The notes under the pieces are model-generated. The model had not been told where the DNA came from, searched no databases, and was given only the letters and a program-made list of their open reading frames with translations. Of a DNA stretch of 64,000 bases, positions 7,380-18,224 are shown in pieces. This DNA is from an uncultured Oleispira sp. (GTDB lineage: Bacteria > Pseudomonadota > Gammaproteobacteria > Pseudomonadales > Oceanobacteraceae): assembly GCA_913019965.1 (NCBI GenBank), contig CAJVZR010000013.1, forward strand, positions 1 through 64,000. Direction: 5' to 3'. Every line of letters starts with the position of its first letter. Position 1 is the first letter of the stretch. The position numbers and the translations under genes were made by a program.

Positions 7380-9677
7380 TCAGTCCGCCTTGGTAAAATA
7401 TTCACTTTCTATTTCAGCAGCAGGTTTAGGCTTGCTGAAATAGAAACCTTGTATTTCTTCAGCGCCTAGCGCTTCTATAATCTCAAGTTGTTGTTTGTTT
7501 TCAACCCCTTCGGCGACTAAAGATAAATTCAAATTATGAGCCAGATCTACGATGGATTTAGCCAATACTTTATCGTCGTTATTGGATTCAATGTCCATTA
7601 CAAAGGCGCGATCTATTTTAAGTTTATCGATAGGGAATTGTTTTAAATAGCTCAATGAAGAGTAACCTGTACCAAAGTCATCAATGGATAATTTAAAGCC
7701 AATTTCCTTTAATTGATGCATGATACGAATGCTATTTTCAATGTCGCCAATTAATAGGCTTTCGGTTATCTCTAGCTCAATAAACTGGGGATCTATCTCT
7801 GCTTCAGATAAACGCAGTTTAATATTCTTTATAAAGCCAGGGTGTTGAAACTGCTTAGCGGACAAGTTAACGGCAATTGAAAAATCAAAGCTTAATTCAA
7901 CTTCCTTTGTTAAGAATAATTGTTGCCACTGTTTTAATTGATTAAACGCTTGAGCGATAACCCAGTCGCCAATGGTAATAATTAACCCCGTTTGCTCAGC
8001 TACAGGAATAAATTCAAATGGCGATATCATCTTACCATCGTCTTTTTGCCAACGAATTAGCGCTTCTACACCGCTAATCTTGTGTTGGTATGCCTGTATC
8101 TTAGGTTGGTAAAATAGTTGCAGTTGCTGTTTCTCTATAGCGGTGCGCAAGTCTCTTTCAATAGCGATCCAGGCTTGTTCCTTGGCATGGATATCTTGGC
8201 TATAACACAGAATGCCATCGCCACCGTCAGATTTAATTCGAGTTAATGCCGCGTCAGCATTGGTTAATAAGGTTTCGCCTTCAATGCCCTGGTTAGGGTA
8301 ATGGCTGATGCCGATGCTCAGGGTCAGATGAAACTCTTTACCCTCAACACAAATGGAATGCCCCAAGCTTTGACTTAATTCCTGCGCTAGATTTTCGGCG
8401 AAATCGTGCTCAGGCAATTGATCGAGTAATAAAGAAAATTTATTGGAATCTAAGCGATAGAGTTTATTGCCTAAATCTAGACTGCAATAACCACGACAGA
8501 ATTGCTGCAAGTGCTGGGCGACTAGCTGCATTAAACGGTCGCCCGTTTTAAACCCCTCACTGGAGGTGACGAGATCAAAGCGATCAATATGAATTAATAT
8601 CAGGGCAAAGGCTTGTTGCTGGCTATTATTGGCAACGAGTTTATTCAGGTTCTCATTAAAATAACGGCGGTTGGGAAGCTCCGTTAGAATATCGTGATAG
8701 GCCTCATACTTAAGCTGGGCTTGAGCTTGAGTTCGAGCGCTAATATCTTCGATGTAGAGGTGGCAAGTATCGAGATCACGTAATAAGGATAATGAAAACT
8801 CTAGGGTATAATTACCCACTTCGTTAATCCATTGCGCATAGTCTTGATTGGACTTTTGCAGTTTTAATAAGCGGTCTTGAAATGTTAGAGGTAGTAGACT
8901 CTCAATTCTTTGTGAGTGATTACCTTGTTGAGTCATCAGCTGCAAGCATGCGGGGTTGCTATAAGTGAGTTGACCTTGCCAATTAAAACTGAGGATAGGA
9001 TTCGGGCTGCGTTCAGCAAACATGGCTAAGCGTCGACGACTAATGGTCTCGGTAATATAGCGGTTGACGTAATAACCGACAAATGCCGCGATGATGATGA
9101 CGAAAATACTAAAGCTGATGACTAAGCGAGTGCTTAGTTCTGTGCTATTTCGAGTTGCTTCGCCACTTTGAAAAGCTTCTTGATTCACCTGAGCAACGAG
9201 AGTCTCTAATGAAGGTAATATTTTACGGCCGGTATCACTGAGTTCAGCCAGCTGCTCGCGCGCTAGATCCCAATCAACTTGAGCTTGTTGGAAATTATTA
9301 TCTAATTGCTGAGTTAAGCGGCGAACCATTCTATCGCCGTATCGAATGCTTTCGATTGCTTCAGAGTCTGGAAATGCAATTTCGATCTGACGAAAGTAGG
9401 CACTGAACCTTTGGTCAATTTGGTCCAGCTGAGGAAGTAAGGTTTCACTATCGGTGGTTGCATAATATTCATATAACAAGCGTTCTCGCTCAATGATGGC
9501 AAGGTATAGCTCATTGATAACTTGTAAGCGGGGTAATTTTTCTTCGATTAAGGTTGTTGTGACATCAGTGACCTGCCGGCCTGTGATGAAGATAGTTACC
9601 GATATTGCTAAGCCAAGGCTGAGAATAAGAAGGTATGCGAATAGTATTTTAACTCTTGGCTGCAAGGTGAACTCCAA
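7380..9677 (-). CDS. Membrane PAS-GGDEF-EAL protein, probable c-di-GMP phosphodiesterase
   Basis: 765 residues: TM1 about 11-31, a helical periplasmic sensor about 32-185 (four-helix-bundle type), TM2 about 186-206, a PAS domain about 215-320, GGDEF about 325-490 and EAL about 500-760. The GGDEF signature is degenerate (RLDSNKF where RxGGDEF is expected), so cyclase activity is unlikely. The EAL site is complete: EALIRW, VNLSAKQF, ELEITES, IDDFGTG, KIDRAF, AEGVE and QGFYFSKP. The net activity should therefore be c-di-GMP hydrolysis tuned by the periplasmic sensor. The listed TTG at 9677 is weak; TTG at 9665 follows a GGAG at six bases and is preferred by spacing. Confidence 0.85.
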   Translation of the reverse strand: MEFTLQPRVKILFAYLLILSLGLAISVTIFITGRQVTDVTTTLIEEKLPRLQVINELYLAIIERERLLYEYYATTDSETLLPQLDQIDQRFSAYFRQIEIAFPDSEAIESIRYGDRMVRRLTQQLDNNFQQAQVDWDLAREQLAELSDTGRKILPSLETLVAQVNQEAFQSGEATRNSTELSTRLVISFSIFVIIIAAFVGYYVNRYITETISRRRLAMFAERSPNPILSFNWQGQLTYSNPACLQLMTQQGNHSQRIESLLPLTFQDRLLKLQKSNQDYAQWINEVGNYTLEFSLSLLRDLDTCHLYIEDISARTQAQAQLKYEAYHDILTELPNRRYFNENLNKLVANNSQQQAFALILIHIDRFDLVTSSEGFKTGDRLMQLVAQHLQQFCRGYCSLDLGNKLYRLDSNKFSLLLDQLPEHDFAENLAQELSQSLGHSICVEGKEFHLTLSIGISHYPNQGIEGETLLTNADAALTRIKSDGGDGILCYSQDIHAKEQAWIAIERDLRTAIEKQQLQLFYQPKIQAYQHKISGVEALIRWQKDDGKMISPFEFIPVAEQTGLIITIGDWVIAQAFNQLKQWQQLFLTKEVELSFDFSIAVNLSAKQFQHPGFIKNIKLRLSEAEIDPQFIELEITESLLIGDIENSIRIMHQLKEIGFKLSIDDFGTGYSSLSYLKQFPIDKLKIDRAFVMDIESNNDDKVLAKSIVDLAHNLNLSLVAEGVENKQQLEIIEALGAEEIQGFYFSKPKPAAEIESEYFTKAD

Positions 9678-9732
9678 AACTCTAGGTATAACTAGAGTCT
9701 AGGTGAGCTTTGTAAATATGGGTATAAAGTGC

Positions 9733-10839
9733 TTATTTAACTTTACCGGAAAATTGAAGAGCATTGTCCCATATGGTTTTAAGGTAATTTCTTTGTCTTT
9801 TGGTCAATAAAGGCCAGAGAATGCGCTGCTCTTTGAAATAATTTAAGTCATTAAAGTGTGATTGTTCTAATTGCTCTGCAGTTAATTGCTCAGCGATTGA
9901 TATATTTACAGGAGAGCTGCCTAGAAGTTTAACAACTACTTCTAACTGAACCTCCTTACTAATACAGAAGTTAATCCATTCTTCTGCGATTAATTTTAGT
10001 TTAGGTTGTCCTTTAAGGGAGCTTGTCAAAGCGTAGCCATCCACCCAGCCGGTAACACCTTCTGCTATATCTGCCATTTTCCATTTCATTTTCATGGCTT
10101 TGAGCTGAGGTAGTGAGAATCCCCACGAAGTGGCTATGACATTGCCTTTGAGGTCTTCTGGGCTATCCACACCGCGCCACATATTTTGTGAGTTTTCTAC
10201 TAACTCGATTAATGCAGAGGGAACTCCGTAGGCTTGCAGTGTAATGATATCAGTTAGTTTATCTTTGGGAACTCCCAGTGCAAGAGCTGTGATATATACA
10301 TTAGCTTCAAAGTAGTCATAGCTAATTGTATAGCGATTTTTGTATTCAGCATCCCAAAGGACTTGCCAAGAAGACGGCGCTTTTGATACTGCCTCTGCAT
10401 CATATATTAGACCATAGGGTCCATGTAGCATGGGTACTGAATAGATTTCATTGTTTATTGTCGTATAGGGGGCAAACTGAAGAGATGGAATTATATCTTT
10501 ATAATTCGGAATGTTTTTCAGATTGATGGGCAATAGTAGTTTATTTGATATTAACTGGTAGCGATCGTCATGAATGATATTATGGCTTGGAGCGATAATA
10601 TCAACACTTTCACTTCTAATAAACTCAAAAAATTCATCCGCGTGAGAAACATAGTTAATATCAAATACTAACTCTTCGTTGTGCTTCTTTTTTATATAAG
10701 CTTTAAATTGCTCAAGCATACTCGTAGGAGTATAGCCCTGCCAGGTTAATATCCGCAAAGTTAGTTCTGCTTGGCTTGTTATACTTATTAGCGATAAAGC
10801 AAGTAATAACAGTGTTTTAACCAGAGAGAGGGGAGTCAC
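9733..10839 (-). CDS. Periplasmic solute-binding protein, PotD-like
   Basis: A 368-residue extracellular solute-binding protein. The GTG start at 10839 is followed by a signal peptide ending SQA-E (residue about 24). The mature protein begins LTLRILTWQGYTP, as in spermidine/putrescine-type binding proteins, and contains VDIIAPSH, YSVPMLHGPYGLIYD and TSWGFSLPQ, typical hinge and ligand-cleft segments. No permease or ATPase genes adjoin it. Its divergent neighbour at 169 bp is a chemoreceptor, so it may bring ligand to signalling rather than uptake (inference). The ligand is unknown; polyamine or a related cation is a guess from the family. Confidence 0.75.
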   Translation of the reverse strand: MTPLSLVKTLLLLALSLISITSQAELTLRILTWQGYTPTSMLEQFKAYIKKKHNEELVFDINYVSHADEFFEFIRSESVDIIAPSHNIIHDDRYQLISNKLLLPINLKNIPNYKDIIPSLQFAPYTTINNEIYSVPMLHGPYGLIYDAEAVSKAPSSWQVLWDAEYKNRYTISYDYFEANVYITALALGVPKDKLTDIITLQAYGVPSALIELVENSQNMWRGVDSPEDLKGNVIATSWGFSLPQLKAMKMKWKMADIAEGVTGWVDGYALTSSLKGQPKLKLIAEEWINFCISKEVQLEVVVKLLGSSPVNISIAEQLTAEQLEQSHFNDLNYFKEQRILWPLLTKRQRNYLKTIWDNALQFSGKVK

Positions 10840-11008
10840 TTTTGGTTGCCCTTAATATTGTTCTTAATTGTTAAAATTCTAGTCTCTATTCTTAATATCT
10901 GTCTAATTAATCCCCTTCTAATTAAATTGAGGAAAATTGAAAAATACGAATAAATTATTGGGCTACACTGTAGGTAATTGCGGCTAAAAATACTTTTCAG
11001 GTACCTAA

Positions 11009-13117
11009 ATGAACTCTATTAGATTTAAAATTATAGGTCTTTCAAGCATCAGTATTATTGCGGTATCACTCGTTATGATACTACTCATCTTGAACAAGAA
11101 TGCGGATACTCAAAAGGAGGTCAGTAATCAAGCCTCAATCATGCTAGAAAAGGTTGTGCTTGATCAAATTCTAACACTGGGAAAATACCAAGCCTCTGAG
11201 TTGGGGTCGCGCTTCTTAGCGGCGGGTAAAATCGCCAATTCACTAAGTGGCAGTACTCTTTCATATAAAAAATCACACGCTAATGATATTGATAGTCGAA
11301 AGACCGTATTAACTATTTTACAGGATCAACTGCGTGAACACGATGAATTAATTGGAACTTATGTTGCTTTTGAAAAGAATGCATTCGATGGCAGAGATGA
11401 AGAATTTCTTGATGACTTGGTGACGGCAAGTGATAAATTAGGTCGCTTTGTCCCCTATGTATATCAAACCAATAATCAGTTAGCACAAGAGGCCTTAATT
11501 GGTTTTGAAGATCAAAGCCGAGATGCTAATGGTGTGCGGGCTGGAGAGTATTACTTATGTCCCAAGGAAACCAAAGCTAGTTGTTTAACCGATCCTTATT
11601 TATATCCAGTTGGGGGAGAGCAAGTATTATTATCTAGTTTTGTTAGCCCCATTATGAATAACGGACAGTTTCTGGGAATTGCTGGTGTTGATATGAGTCT
11701 GAAATTTATTCAGCAGTTGGTTGATGAGAATAATAATAATGTTTATTCCGGCATTGGAAAAATGGCGATTGTCAGTCAGCGCGGAATTGTTGCTGGGTAC
11801 AGTAATAATGCGGATATGCTAGGTAAAAAGTTGGATGCCGATGATGATCGTTATTGGGATCAGCTGTTGAATGAACAATCTTCCCAAGCAAAAATTGAAG
11901 TCGTTAATGGACAGTTGCATGCAATTATTCCGGTCATTGCCGCGGGGCAGGGAACTGGATGGATGGTTTTAATTAGTTTACCTGAATCAGTCGTAATTGA
12001 TGCTGTAACAGAGCTTAGTCAATTGATTGAAAAAAATGGCGAGGAGCTTGCCTTTTCCAGTATTCTATCTGGCATATTGTGTACTGGAATCGCAATATTT
12101 ATCATGCTTTGGTTAATGAATCAGGTACTGAAGCCATTGCTTGCCACGGTGCTCGTCTTAAAAGACTTAGCCCAAGGCGAAGGAGATTTGACGACGCGTT
12201 TAGATGAGTCTTCAAAGGATGAGTTAGGGCAGATAGCGTCTAGCTTAAATCAGTTTTTACAAAGGCTTCACGGGCTAATAACAGATATTCGAGAGAATAG
12301 CAGCTCCATTGCCGAGAATGCTGAGAAAAGTGCTCGTTCAGCTGAGAAAAGTACCTCGGGTATGATTTCTCAACAAGAGCAGTTATCACTGGTTGCAACA
12401 GCGGTTAATGAAATGAGTGCCTCTGCGCTTGAAGTTTCAAGTAATGCCATGCAAACCGCGGAAGCGACTGAAGCTGCAAGGAATGGCGTGGATATCGGGC
12501 AAAAAACCGTTTCTGAAACAGGGGATGCTATCTATAAACTGACTGCAGAGGTCGAGGAAGCCAGTTCCGTTATTCAAGGGCTCGAGGCAGACAGTCAAAA
12601 TATTGGTCAAATCTTAACGACTATTCAAGGTATTGCTGAGCAGACCAATTTATTAGCACTCAATGCTGCGATTGAAGCGGCGAGAGCTGGGGAGCAAGGG
12701 CGTGGCTTTGCGGTTGTTGCTGATGAAGTTCGTATGCTCGCTCAGCGGACTCAAGAGTCAACCGGTGAAATTCAAACGATGATCGAGAAGCTACAGCAGG
12801 GGACTGCGAAAGTAGTTACTGTTATGGCAACAGGGCAAGAGCAAGCACAGCAAAGTGTCAGTAAGGTAAATGAGGCTAATGAAGCACTATCAACCATTAT
12901 TCAGCAGGTAGAAGTGATTAATGAAATGAGTCAGCAAATCGCAACGGCAGCGGAAGAACAGAGCCAGGTTGCAGATAACATCAGCAGTAACATTGTTAAT
13001 ATTGATGACTCAGCGAAAGAAGTGGGCGAGCAGTCTCAGAATAGTAGCTCAATTGCGATTGAACTGGATAAGCTATCGCAACATTTAAAGGTTCAGGTTG
13101 GACGCTTTAAACTATAG
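11009..13117 (+). CDS. Methyl-accepting chemotaxis protein with Cache domain
   Basis: 702 residues: TM1 about 8-28, a double-Cache-type periplasmic sensor about 35-345 ([15 protein letters not shown] and [13 protein letters not shown] are typical segments), TM2 about 350-372, HAMP about 373-425 ([16 protein letters not shown]) and a cytoplasmic four-helix bundle to the end. The hairpin tip [20 protein letters not shown] lies near residues 542-561. There is no C-terminal CheR-binding pentapeptide. Amine or amino-acid ligands are common for this sensor fold. It is divergent from the PotD-like gene. Confidence 0.92.
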   Translation: MNSIRFKIIGLSSISIIAVSLVMILLILNKNADTQKEVSNQASIMLEKVVLDQILTLGKYQASELGSRFLAAGKIANSLSGSTLSYKKSHANDIDSRKTVLTILQDQLREHDELIGTYVAFEKNAFDGRDEEFLDDLVTASDKLGRFVPYVYQTNNQLAQEALIGFEDQSRDANGVRAGEYYLCPKETKASCLTDPYLYPVGGEQVLLSSFVSPIMNNGQFLGIAGVDMSLKFIQQLVDENNNNVYSGIGKMAIVSQRGIVAGYSNNADMLGKKLDADDDRYWDQLLNEQSSQAKIEVVNGQLHAIIPVIAAGQGTGWMVLISLPESVVIDAVTELSQLIEKNGEELAFSSILSGILCTGIAIFIMLWLMNQVLKPLLATVLVLKDLAQGEGDLTTRLDESSKDELGQIASSLNQFLQRLHGLITDIRENSSSIAENAEKSARSAEKSTSGMISQQEQLSLVATAVNEMSASALEVSSNAMQTAEATEAARNGVDIGQKTVSETGDAIYKLTAEVEEASSVIQGLEADSQNIGQILTTIQGIAEQTNLLALNAAIEAARAGEQGRGFAVVADEVRMLAQRTQESTGEIQTMIEKLQQGTAKVVTVMATGQEQAQQSVSKVNEANEALSTIIQQVEVINEMSQQIATAAEEQSQVADNISSNIVNIDDSAKEVGEQSQNSSSIAIELDKLSQHLKVQVGRFKL

Positions 13118-13155
13118 AGGAATGCATTAAAAAAATGCCTAACTTTTTCAGGGTA
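13118..13155 (+). terminator. Possible weak terminator after the chemoreceptor
   Basis: GCATT pairs with AATGC around an A-rich loop, extended by AGG/CCT with a bulge, and a run of five T follows after AAC. It stands between the chemoreceptor stop and dnaE. Confidence 0.35.
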
Positions 13156-13199
13156 GGGTACAATCATGAGTCTTATTATTGCATAGCCGATTTTGATCC

Positions 13200-16100
13200 A
13201 TGACCCATCCTGTTGATATACCAGAAGTTGTTGAAAAGCTGCCTGCTCCCGCTAATTTTGTCCATTTACGGGTGCATTCAGAATTCTCCATGATTGATGG
13301 TATCGTCAGGATTAAAGACCTGATTAAAACCGCTGCAGGCCATCACATGCCTGCCATCGGGCTAACTGACCAAAGTAATATGTATGCCTTGGTTAAATTT
13401 TATAAGGCGGCGTTAGGGGCAGGTATCAAACCAATTATCGGTACTGATATCTGGCTAGAAAACGAAGATGAAAAAGAAGCTCCGTATCGCCTGACCTTGC
13501 TCGCGCAGAATCAAGACGGTTATCGCCATGTTACCGAACTCATTTCCCAGGCGTTCAGCCATAACCAATTTGATGATAAAGCGATTGTTCGCAAAGAATG
13601 GCTGTTCGAAAAAGCCGCAGGTCTAATCGTTTTATCAGGCTTCCGTGATGGTGATATTGGACAGCAGATCATCAAGGGCAATCTTGATACCGCCGAAGCC
13701 ATATTAGCTGAATATTACCAGCATTTTGGTGATCGTTTTTATCTAGAACTGCAGCGTACGGGGCGTGAGAACGAGGAGTTAGTTCTGAATGCTTCACTAT
13801 TATTAGCGCAAAAACTAACGGTTCCTGTGGTAGCGACCAACGATATTCGTTTTGTCCACCAAGATGATTTTGAAGCCCACGAAACCCGCGTCTGTATCGG
13901 TGAAAGCTATGCCTTAGCGGATAAACGCCGAATCAAGCGCTATAGCGACCAGCAGTATTTTCGCAGTCCTGAAGAAATGATTGAACTGTTTAGTGATATT
14001 CCCTCCGCGATTGAAAATACCTTGGAGATTTCTAAGCGTTGTAGTGTTGAAGTAGAGCTAGGCACCTATTACCTACCCGATTTCCCAATTCCTGATGGCC
14101 TAACCGAAGCCGAATTTTTCCGTAAAATCTCTTATGAAGGCCTTGATGAACGCTTAGAGGTCATTCTCAAACCAGAGCAACCTGATTACGAAGAACGCAA
14201 AAAAGAATATTACGATCGTTTAAAATTTGAACTCGATATCATTCTAGATATGGGATTTCCGGGTTATTTCTTGATCGTAATGGACTTTATTCAGTGGTCA
14301 AAAGATAACGATATTCCAGTAGGCCCTGGGCGTGGTTCTGGTGCGGGCTCGTTGGTAGCCTATGCTCAAAAGATTACCGATATTGATCCTATTTTATACG
14401 ATTTACTGTTCGAGCGATTCTTGAACCCAGAACGTGTTTCCATGCCGGATTTCGATATCGATTTCTGTATGGATCGCCGCGGAGAAGTGATCAACTATGT
14501 TGCCGATCATTATGGTCGTGAAGCGGTTTCGCAAATTGTTACTTTCGGTACGATGGCAGCGAAAGCGGTAGTGCGAGATGTAGCGCGAGCTCAGAGCAAG
14601 TCGTTTGGTCTGGCGGATAAAATCTCTAAATTGATTCCACCCGATCCAGGTATGAGCTTAGCCAAGGCCCTCGATATGGAGCCCATGCTGAAAGAGTTCA
14701 TTGATGAGGATGAAGAAGCGCAAGAAATTTGGGAGATGGCGCGCCGTCTTGAAGGTATTGCCCGTCAAACCGGTAAGCACGCGGGTGGTGTTGTAATCGC
14801 ACCAACAAAGCTAACTGATTTTTCTCCTACAGCCTGTGATGAAGATTATACCGGTCTCGTTACTCAATTTGATAAGAGCGATGTAGAAGAAGCGGGTCTA
14901 GTTAAATTCGATTTCTTGGGTCTTCGAACCCTAACGATTATCGATTGGGCAGTTAAAACCATTAACCGTTTTAAAGATAAAACGGGCGAACCCCATATTC
15001 GCATCGAAGACATCGACCTCGATGATAAAGAGTCGATTGAATACTTAAAAACGGCGCAAACCACCGCGGTATTCCAATTGGAATCCCGTGGTATGAAGGA
15101 CCTAGTACGCCGCCTCCAGCCCGATAACCTAGAAGATATGATCGCCTTGGTGGCCCTGTTCCGACCAGGACCACTTGAGTCAGGCATGGTAGATGACTTT
15201 ATTAACCGTAAGCACGGTCGTGCGGAAGTGGCTTATCCACACCCAGATTTCCAGCATGAAAGTTTGAAAGGCATTCTTGAGCCGACTTATGGGGTAATCG
15301 TTTACCAAGAACAGGTAATGCAGATTGCCCAGGTCTTGGCGGGTTATACCCTAGGTGGCGCGGATATGTTACGTCGTGCTATGGGTAAGAAAAAACCAGA
15401 AGAGATGGAAAAGCAGCGTGGCACTTTCCGTGAAGGGGCTATCTCGGTCGGGGTTGACCCTGATCTGGCAATGAAAATTTTCGACCTTGTAGAAAAATTC
15501 GCCGGTTATGGTTTTAACAAATCTCACTCCGCAGCTTATGCGGTAGTTTCCTATCAAACACTATGGTTGAAGCGACATTACCCAGCACCGTTTATGGCGG
15601 CGGTATTGACCTCGGATATGCAAAATACCGACAAAGTCGTAGGCTTTGTTGAAGAATGCCGAGAGATGGGTCTAGATCTAGTTTTACCTAATGTTAATCA
15701 ATCTGAATTCGGTTTTATCGTAAATGATGATGGTGCTGTGGTATATGGTTTAGGCGCAGTTAAAGGGGCCGGGGAAGGACCGGTAGAAGCTATTGTTGAA
15801 GCTCGAGAAGCAGGAGGCGACTTTAAAGATCTCTTCGATTTTTGTGAGCGCTGTGATTCGAAAAAAATTAATAAGCGAGTTTTAGAAGCATTAGTCAGAT
15901 CAGGTGGCTTTGACTGCTTTGGTCAAGACCGTGCGGTCATGATGGCCAGTATTGAAGATGCAGTAAAAGCCGCCAACCAAAGTGCGGCCAACGAAGCCTC
16001 TGGAGTATTTGATTTATTCGGCGATGTAGAAGCCGAAGCGGCAGAATCTGATCATCATGATGTCTACGAGAAGCATCGCCATTTGCGCGGCTGGACGTTA

Positions 16101-16748
16101 AAAGAACGTTTGCAGGGAGAAAAAGATACCCTGGGGTTATTCGTTACTGGTCACCCATTTGATGAATACGAAGATGAAGTGCGCCAGCTTGCGCCGACTA
16201 AATTGTCGAATTTACGTGATGATAAGAAAGTACAAAAACTCGCTGGGCTAATTGTGAACCTGCGTGTAATGAAAAATAAGCGCGGTGAAAATATGTGCTT
16301 CATCACCCTTGATGATAGAACGGGTCGTGTTGAAGTATCATTATTTTCAGAAGTCTTTGAGCAAGTTCGTGAAGTGATCGACAAAGATAAAGTCATTATT
16401 ATTGAAGCGAATGTACGTCACGATGATTATTCCGGCGGCTTAAAAGCCAATGCGATTAACGCCATGGAAATTAGCCAGGCACGTTTGAATTATGCACAAT
16501 CCTTACGGGTGAGTGTTAAGCGTGAACAATTGGATAATAAATTTATTGGTAACCTTAAAGAGATGCTACAGCCAGTGAACGCACAACAAGGGGAATATGG
16601 TTGCCCTGTGATTTTACAATACTCGAATGATAGTGCGCGGGCGGATATTCAGTTAGGGGACTATTGGCGGATTCGTCCAACGGACGAGCAGCTATTGGTC
16701 TTGAAATATGCGTTTGGTGAAGAATCTGTAGCGATGGATTATTCGTAA
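13200..16748 (+). CDS. dnaE: DNA polymerase III alpha subunit
   Basis: The replicative polymerase, 1182 residues, slightly longer than E. coli DnaE through a 20-residue N-terminal extension before FVHLRVHSEFSMIDG. Domains in order: PHP (about 20-290), palm with the catalytic Asp triad region PDFDIDFCMD (about 415-424) and GPGRGSGAGSLVAYA, fingers (ARQTGKHAGGV, GGADMLRRAMGKK), tandem HhH (about 830-910) and OB fold (about 1010-1090, AGLIVNLRVMKNKRG). In most gammaproteobacteria dnaE follows rnhB and precedes accA; here it lies about 35 kb before rnhB, with tilS directly after it. Confidence 0.97.
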   Translation: MTHPVDIPEVVEKLPAPANFVHLRVHSEFSMIDGIVRIKDLIKTAAGHHMPAIGLTDQSNMYALVKFYKAALGAGIKPIIGTDIWLENEDEKEAPYRLTLLAQNQDGYRHVTELISQAFSHNQFDDKAIVRKEWLFEKAAGLIVLSGFRDGDIGQQIIKGNLDTAEAILAEYYQHFGDRFYLELQRTGRENEELVLNASLLLAQKLTVPVVATNDIRFVHQDDFEAHETRVCIGESYALADKRRIKRYSDQQYFRSPEEMIELFSDIPSAIENTLEISKRCSVEVELGTYYLPDFPIPDGLTEAEFFRKISYEGLDERLEVILKPEQPDYEERKKEYYDRLKFELDIILDMGFPGYFLIVMDFIQWSKDNDIPVGPGRGSGAGSLVAYAQKITDIDPILYDLLFERFLNPERVSMPDFDIDFCMDRRGEVINYVADHYGREAVSQIVTFGTMAAKAVVRDVARAQSKSFGLADKISKLIPPDPGMSLAKALDMEPMLKEFIDEDEEAQEIWEMARRLEGIARQTGKHAGGVVIAPTKLTDFSPTACDEDYTGLVTQFDKSDVEEAGLVKFDFLGLRTLTIIDWAVKTINRFKDKTGEPHIRIEDIDLDDKESIEYLKTAQTTAVFQLESRGMKDLVRRLQPDNLEDMIALVALFRPGPLESGMVDDFINRKHGRAEVAYPHPDFQHESLKGILEPTYGVIVYQEQVMQIAQVLAGYTLGGADMLRRAMGKKKPEEMEKQRGTFREGAISVGVDPDLAMKIFDLVEKFAGYGFNKSHSAAYAVVSYQTLWLKRHYPAPFMAAVLTSDMQNTDKVVGFVEECREMGLDLVLPNVNQSEFGFIVNDDGAVVYGLGAVKGAGEGPVEAIVEAREAGGDFKDLFDFCERCDSKKINKRVLEALVRSGGFDCFGQDRAVMMASIEDAVKAANQSAANEASGVFDLFGDVEAEAAESDHHDVYEKHRHLRGWTLKERLQGEKDTLGLFVTGHPFDEYEDEVRQLAPTKLSNLRDDKKVQKLAGLIVNLRVMKNKRGENMCFITLDDRTGRVEVSLFSEVFEQVREVIDKDKVIIIEANVRHDDYSGGLKANAINAMEISQARLNYAQSLRVSVKREQLDNKFIGNLKEMLQPVNAQQGEYGCPVILQYSNDSARADIQLGDYWRIRPTDEQLLVLKYAFGEESVAMDYS

Positions 16749-16778
16749 TAGCATGATTCCTAATAGATTGAATCATAA

Positions 16779-18176
16779 ATGAAAAAAGAAACGGTCATTG
16801 AAGTGTTGTTGCAGTCGGATATTCTGACTTCAACAATAAAATTAGAAGGTAATATTGTTGTTGCTTTCAGTTCAGGTGTCGACTCTACTGTTTTATTGCA
16901 TGCATTAACTTCTGTAATGTCTCTTGCAAGCTCAAAAATTAAAGTAATTCATGTTCATCATGGGTTATCAAACCATGCTGATGATTGGGCGCAACATGCC
17001 CAATCAACTTGCGCTCAGCTATCTCAAGAATTCTCTATCGATATCGAATGCATAATTGAACGCGTGAAACTTGATGATTACTCTGATGGCCTTGAACAAG
17101 CGGCTCGAAAAGTCCGTTATGATATTTTCGAAAAACATTGTCGTGAGGGTGATGTTTTATTACAGGGCCATCATCTTGATGATCAAATTGAAACTTTTTT
17201 CATGCGAGCATTACGAGGCAGTGGATTAACGGGGCTGTCTGGTATTCCTCAGCAGAGAATCTTATCTCGAGAGAATCGCTGTCAGATATTGCGCCCTTTG
17301 CTAAGTATTGAGAAAGCTCAACTGATAGAATATGCCGAGCAGCATCAGTTGACTTGGGTTGAAGATGAATCAAATGCTGATTCAACGATCGACAGAAATT
17401 GGTGGCGTAATGAATTGTTGCCGCTAATTTGGCAGCGCTATCCAGATAAAAAGCAGTCACTCGCTCGAACGCTCGATAATATTCAACATGAACAGGCTTT
17501 ATTACAGCAGTTAATTGCCGAAAAAGTTCATTTAAATAGCGCTTCTGACCTTCAGTCTACAGATATTCATCCTGCGTTTAATGAAATTCCTCGTTTTGAT
17601 TTAGATCTCATTCGGCATCTTGGAAAATCAATTGAGCAATCAACGGCTTTAAGCTATTTACGTTCATGGCTTGCGCAGTATGTTGATATCTTACCTTCAG
17701 CCATACAAATGCAATCTATCTATGTTGATATGATTCAGGCTCGACATGACGCTGAGCCAAGCTTTAGCTGGAATGGCCATACTCTTTATCGCTATAGCAA
17801 TTGCTTATATCTTTGTGGTGAGATAAGTAAAAAAACACCACTATTAGAGAGTTGGCAAGGTCAATCCTTTGACTTTAAGTTTGGCCAACTAATGTGTGCT
17901 AAAGAGACATTAGATCATGGGTTAATCCCCGGATGCTATGGTATTAGGTTCTGGCAAGCGGGAGATGTCGCTAAGCCAGTTGGGCGTTCAACGCGCAAGA
18001 TGAAAAAGTGGTGGCAAGATTTTAAGGTGCCTAGCTGGGCTCGTCATTATTGGCCACTCGTAGTGGATAAGAATACGGGGCAGATAGTTGCTGTTCCTGG
18101 GCTATTTGTCTGTCAGAATTATCATGAGCAAGGTGATGGCTGGCGATTAAGTTGGAGCTTTAAGCGTAATGGCTAA
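16779..18176 (+). CDS. tilS: tRNA(Ile)-lysidine synthase
   Basis: This ATP-dependent enzyme ligates lysine to C34 of tRNA-Ile(CAU), changing its reading from AUG to AUA. It has 465 residues. The N-terminal PP-loop is AFSSGVDSTVLLHAL (about residues 29-43); the usual SGGxDS reads SSGVDS, a Gly-to-Ser change. VHHGLS, LLQGHHLDDQIETFFMRALRGSGLTG and the LRPLL segment follow. The C-terminal TilS domains include the KMKKWWQDFKVPSWAR motif. It starts 30 bp after dnaE. Confidence 0.93.
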   Translation: MKKETVIEVLLQSDILTSTIKLEGNIVVAFSSGVDSTVLLHALTSVMSLASSKIKVIHVHHGLSNHADDWAQHAQSTCAQLSQEFSIDIECIIERVKLDDYSDGLEQAARKVRYDIFEKHCREGDVLLQGHHLDDQIETFFMRALRGSGLTGLSGIPQQRILSRENRCQILRPLLSIEKAQLIEYAEQHQLTWVEDESNADSTIDRNWWRNELLPLIWQRYPDKKQSLARTLDNIQHEQALLQQLIAEKVHLNSASDLQSTDIHPAFNEIPRFDLDLIRHLGKSIEQSTALSYLRSWLAQYVDILPSAIQMQSIYVDMIQARHDAEPSFSWNGHTLYRYSNCLYLCGEISKKTPLLESWQGQSFDFKFGQLMCAKETLDHGLIPGCYGIRFWQAGDVAKPVGRSTRKMKKWWQDFKVPSWARHYWPLVVDKNTGQIVAVPGLFVCQNYHEQGDGWRLSWSFKRNG

Positions 18177-18224
18177 ACTCTAAGATAACCAGCTCATACG
18201 AGAGCGGATTATAGGAATGAGAAT

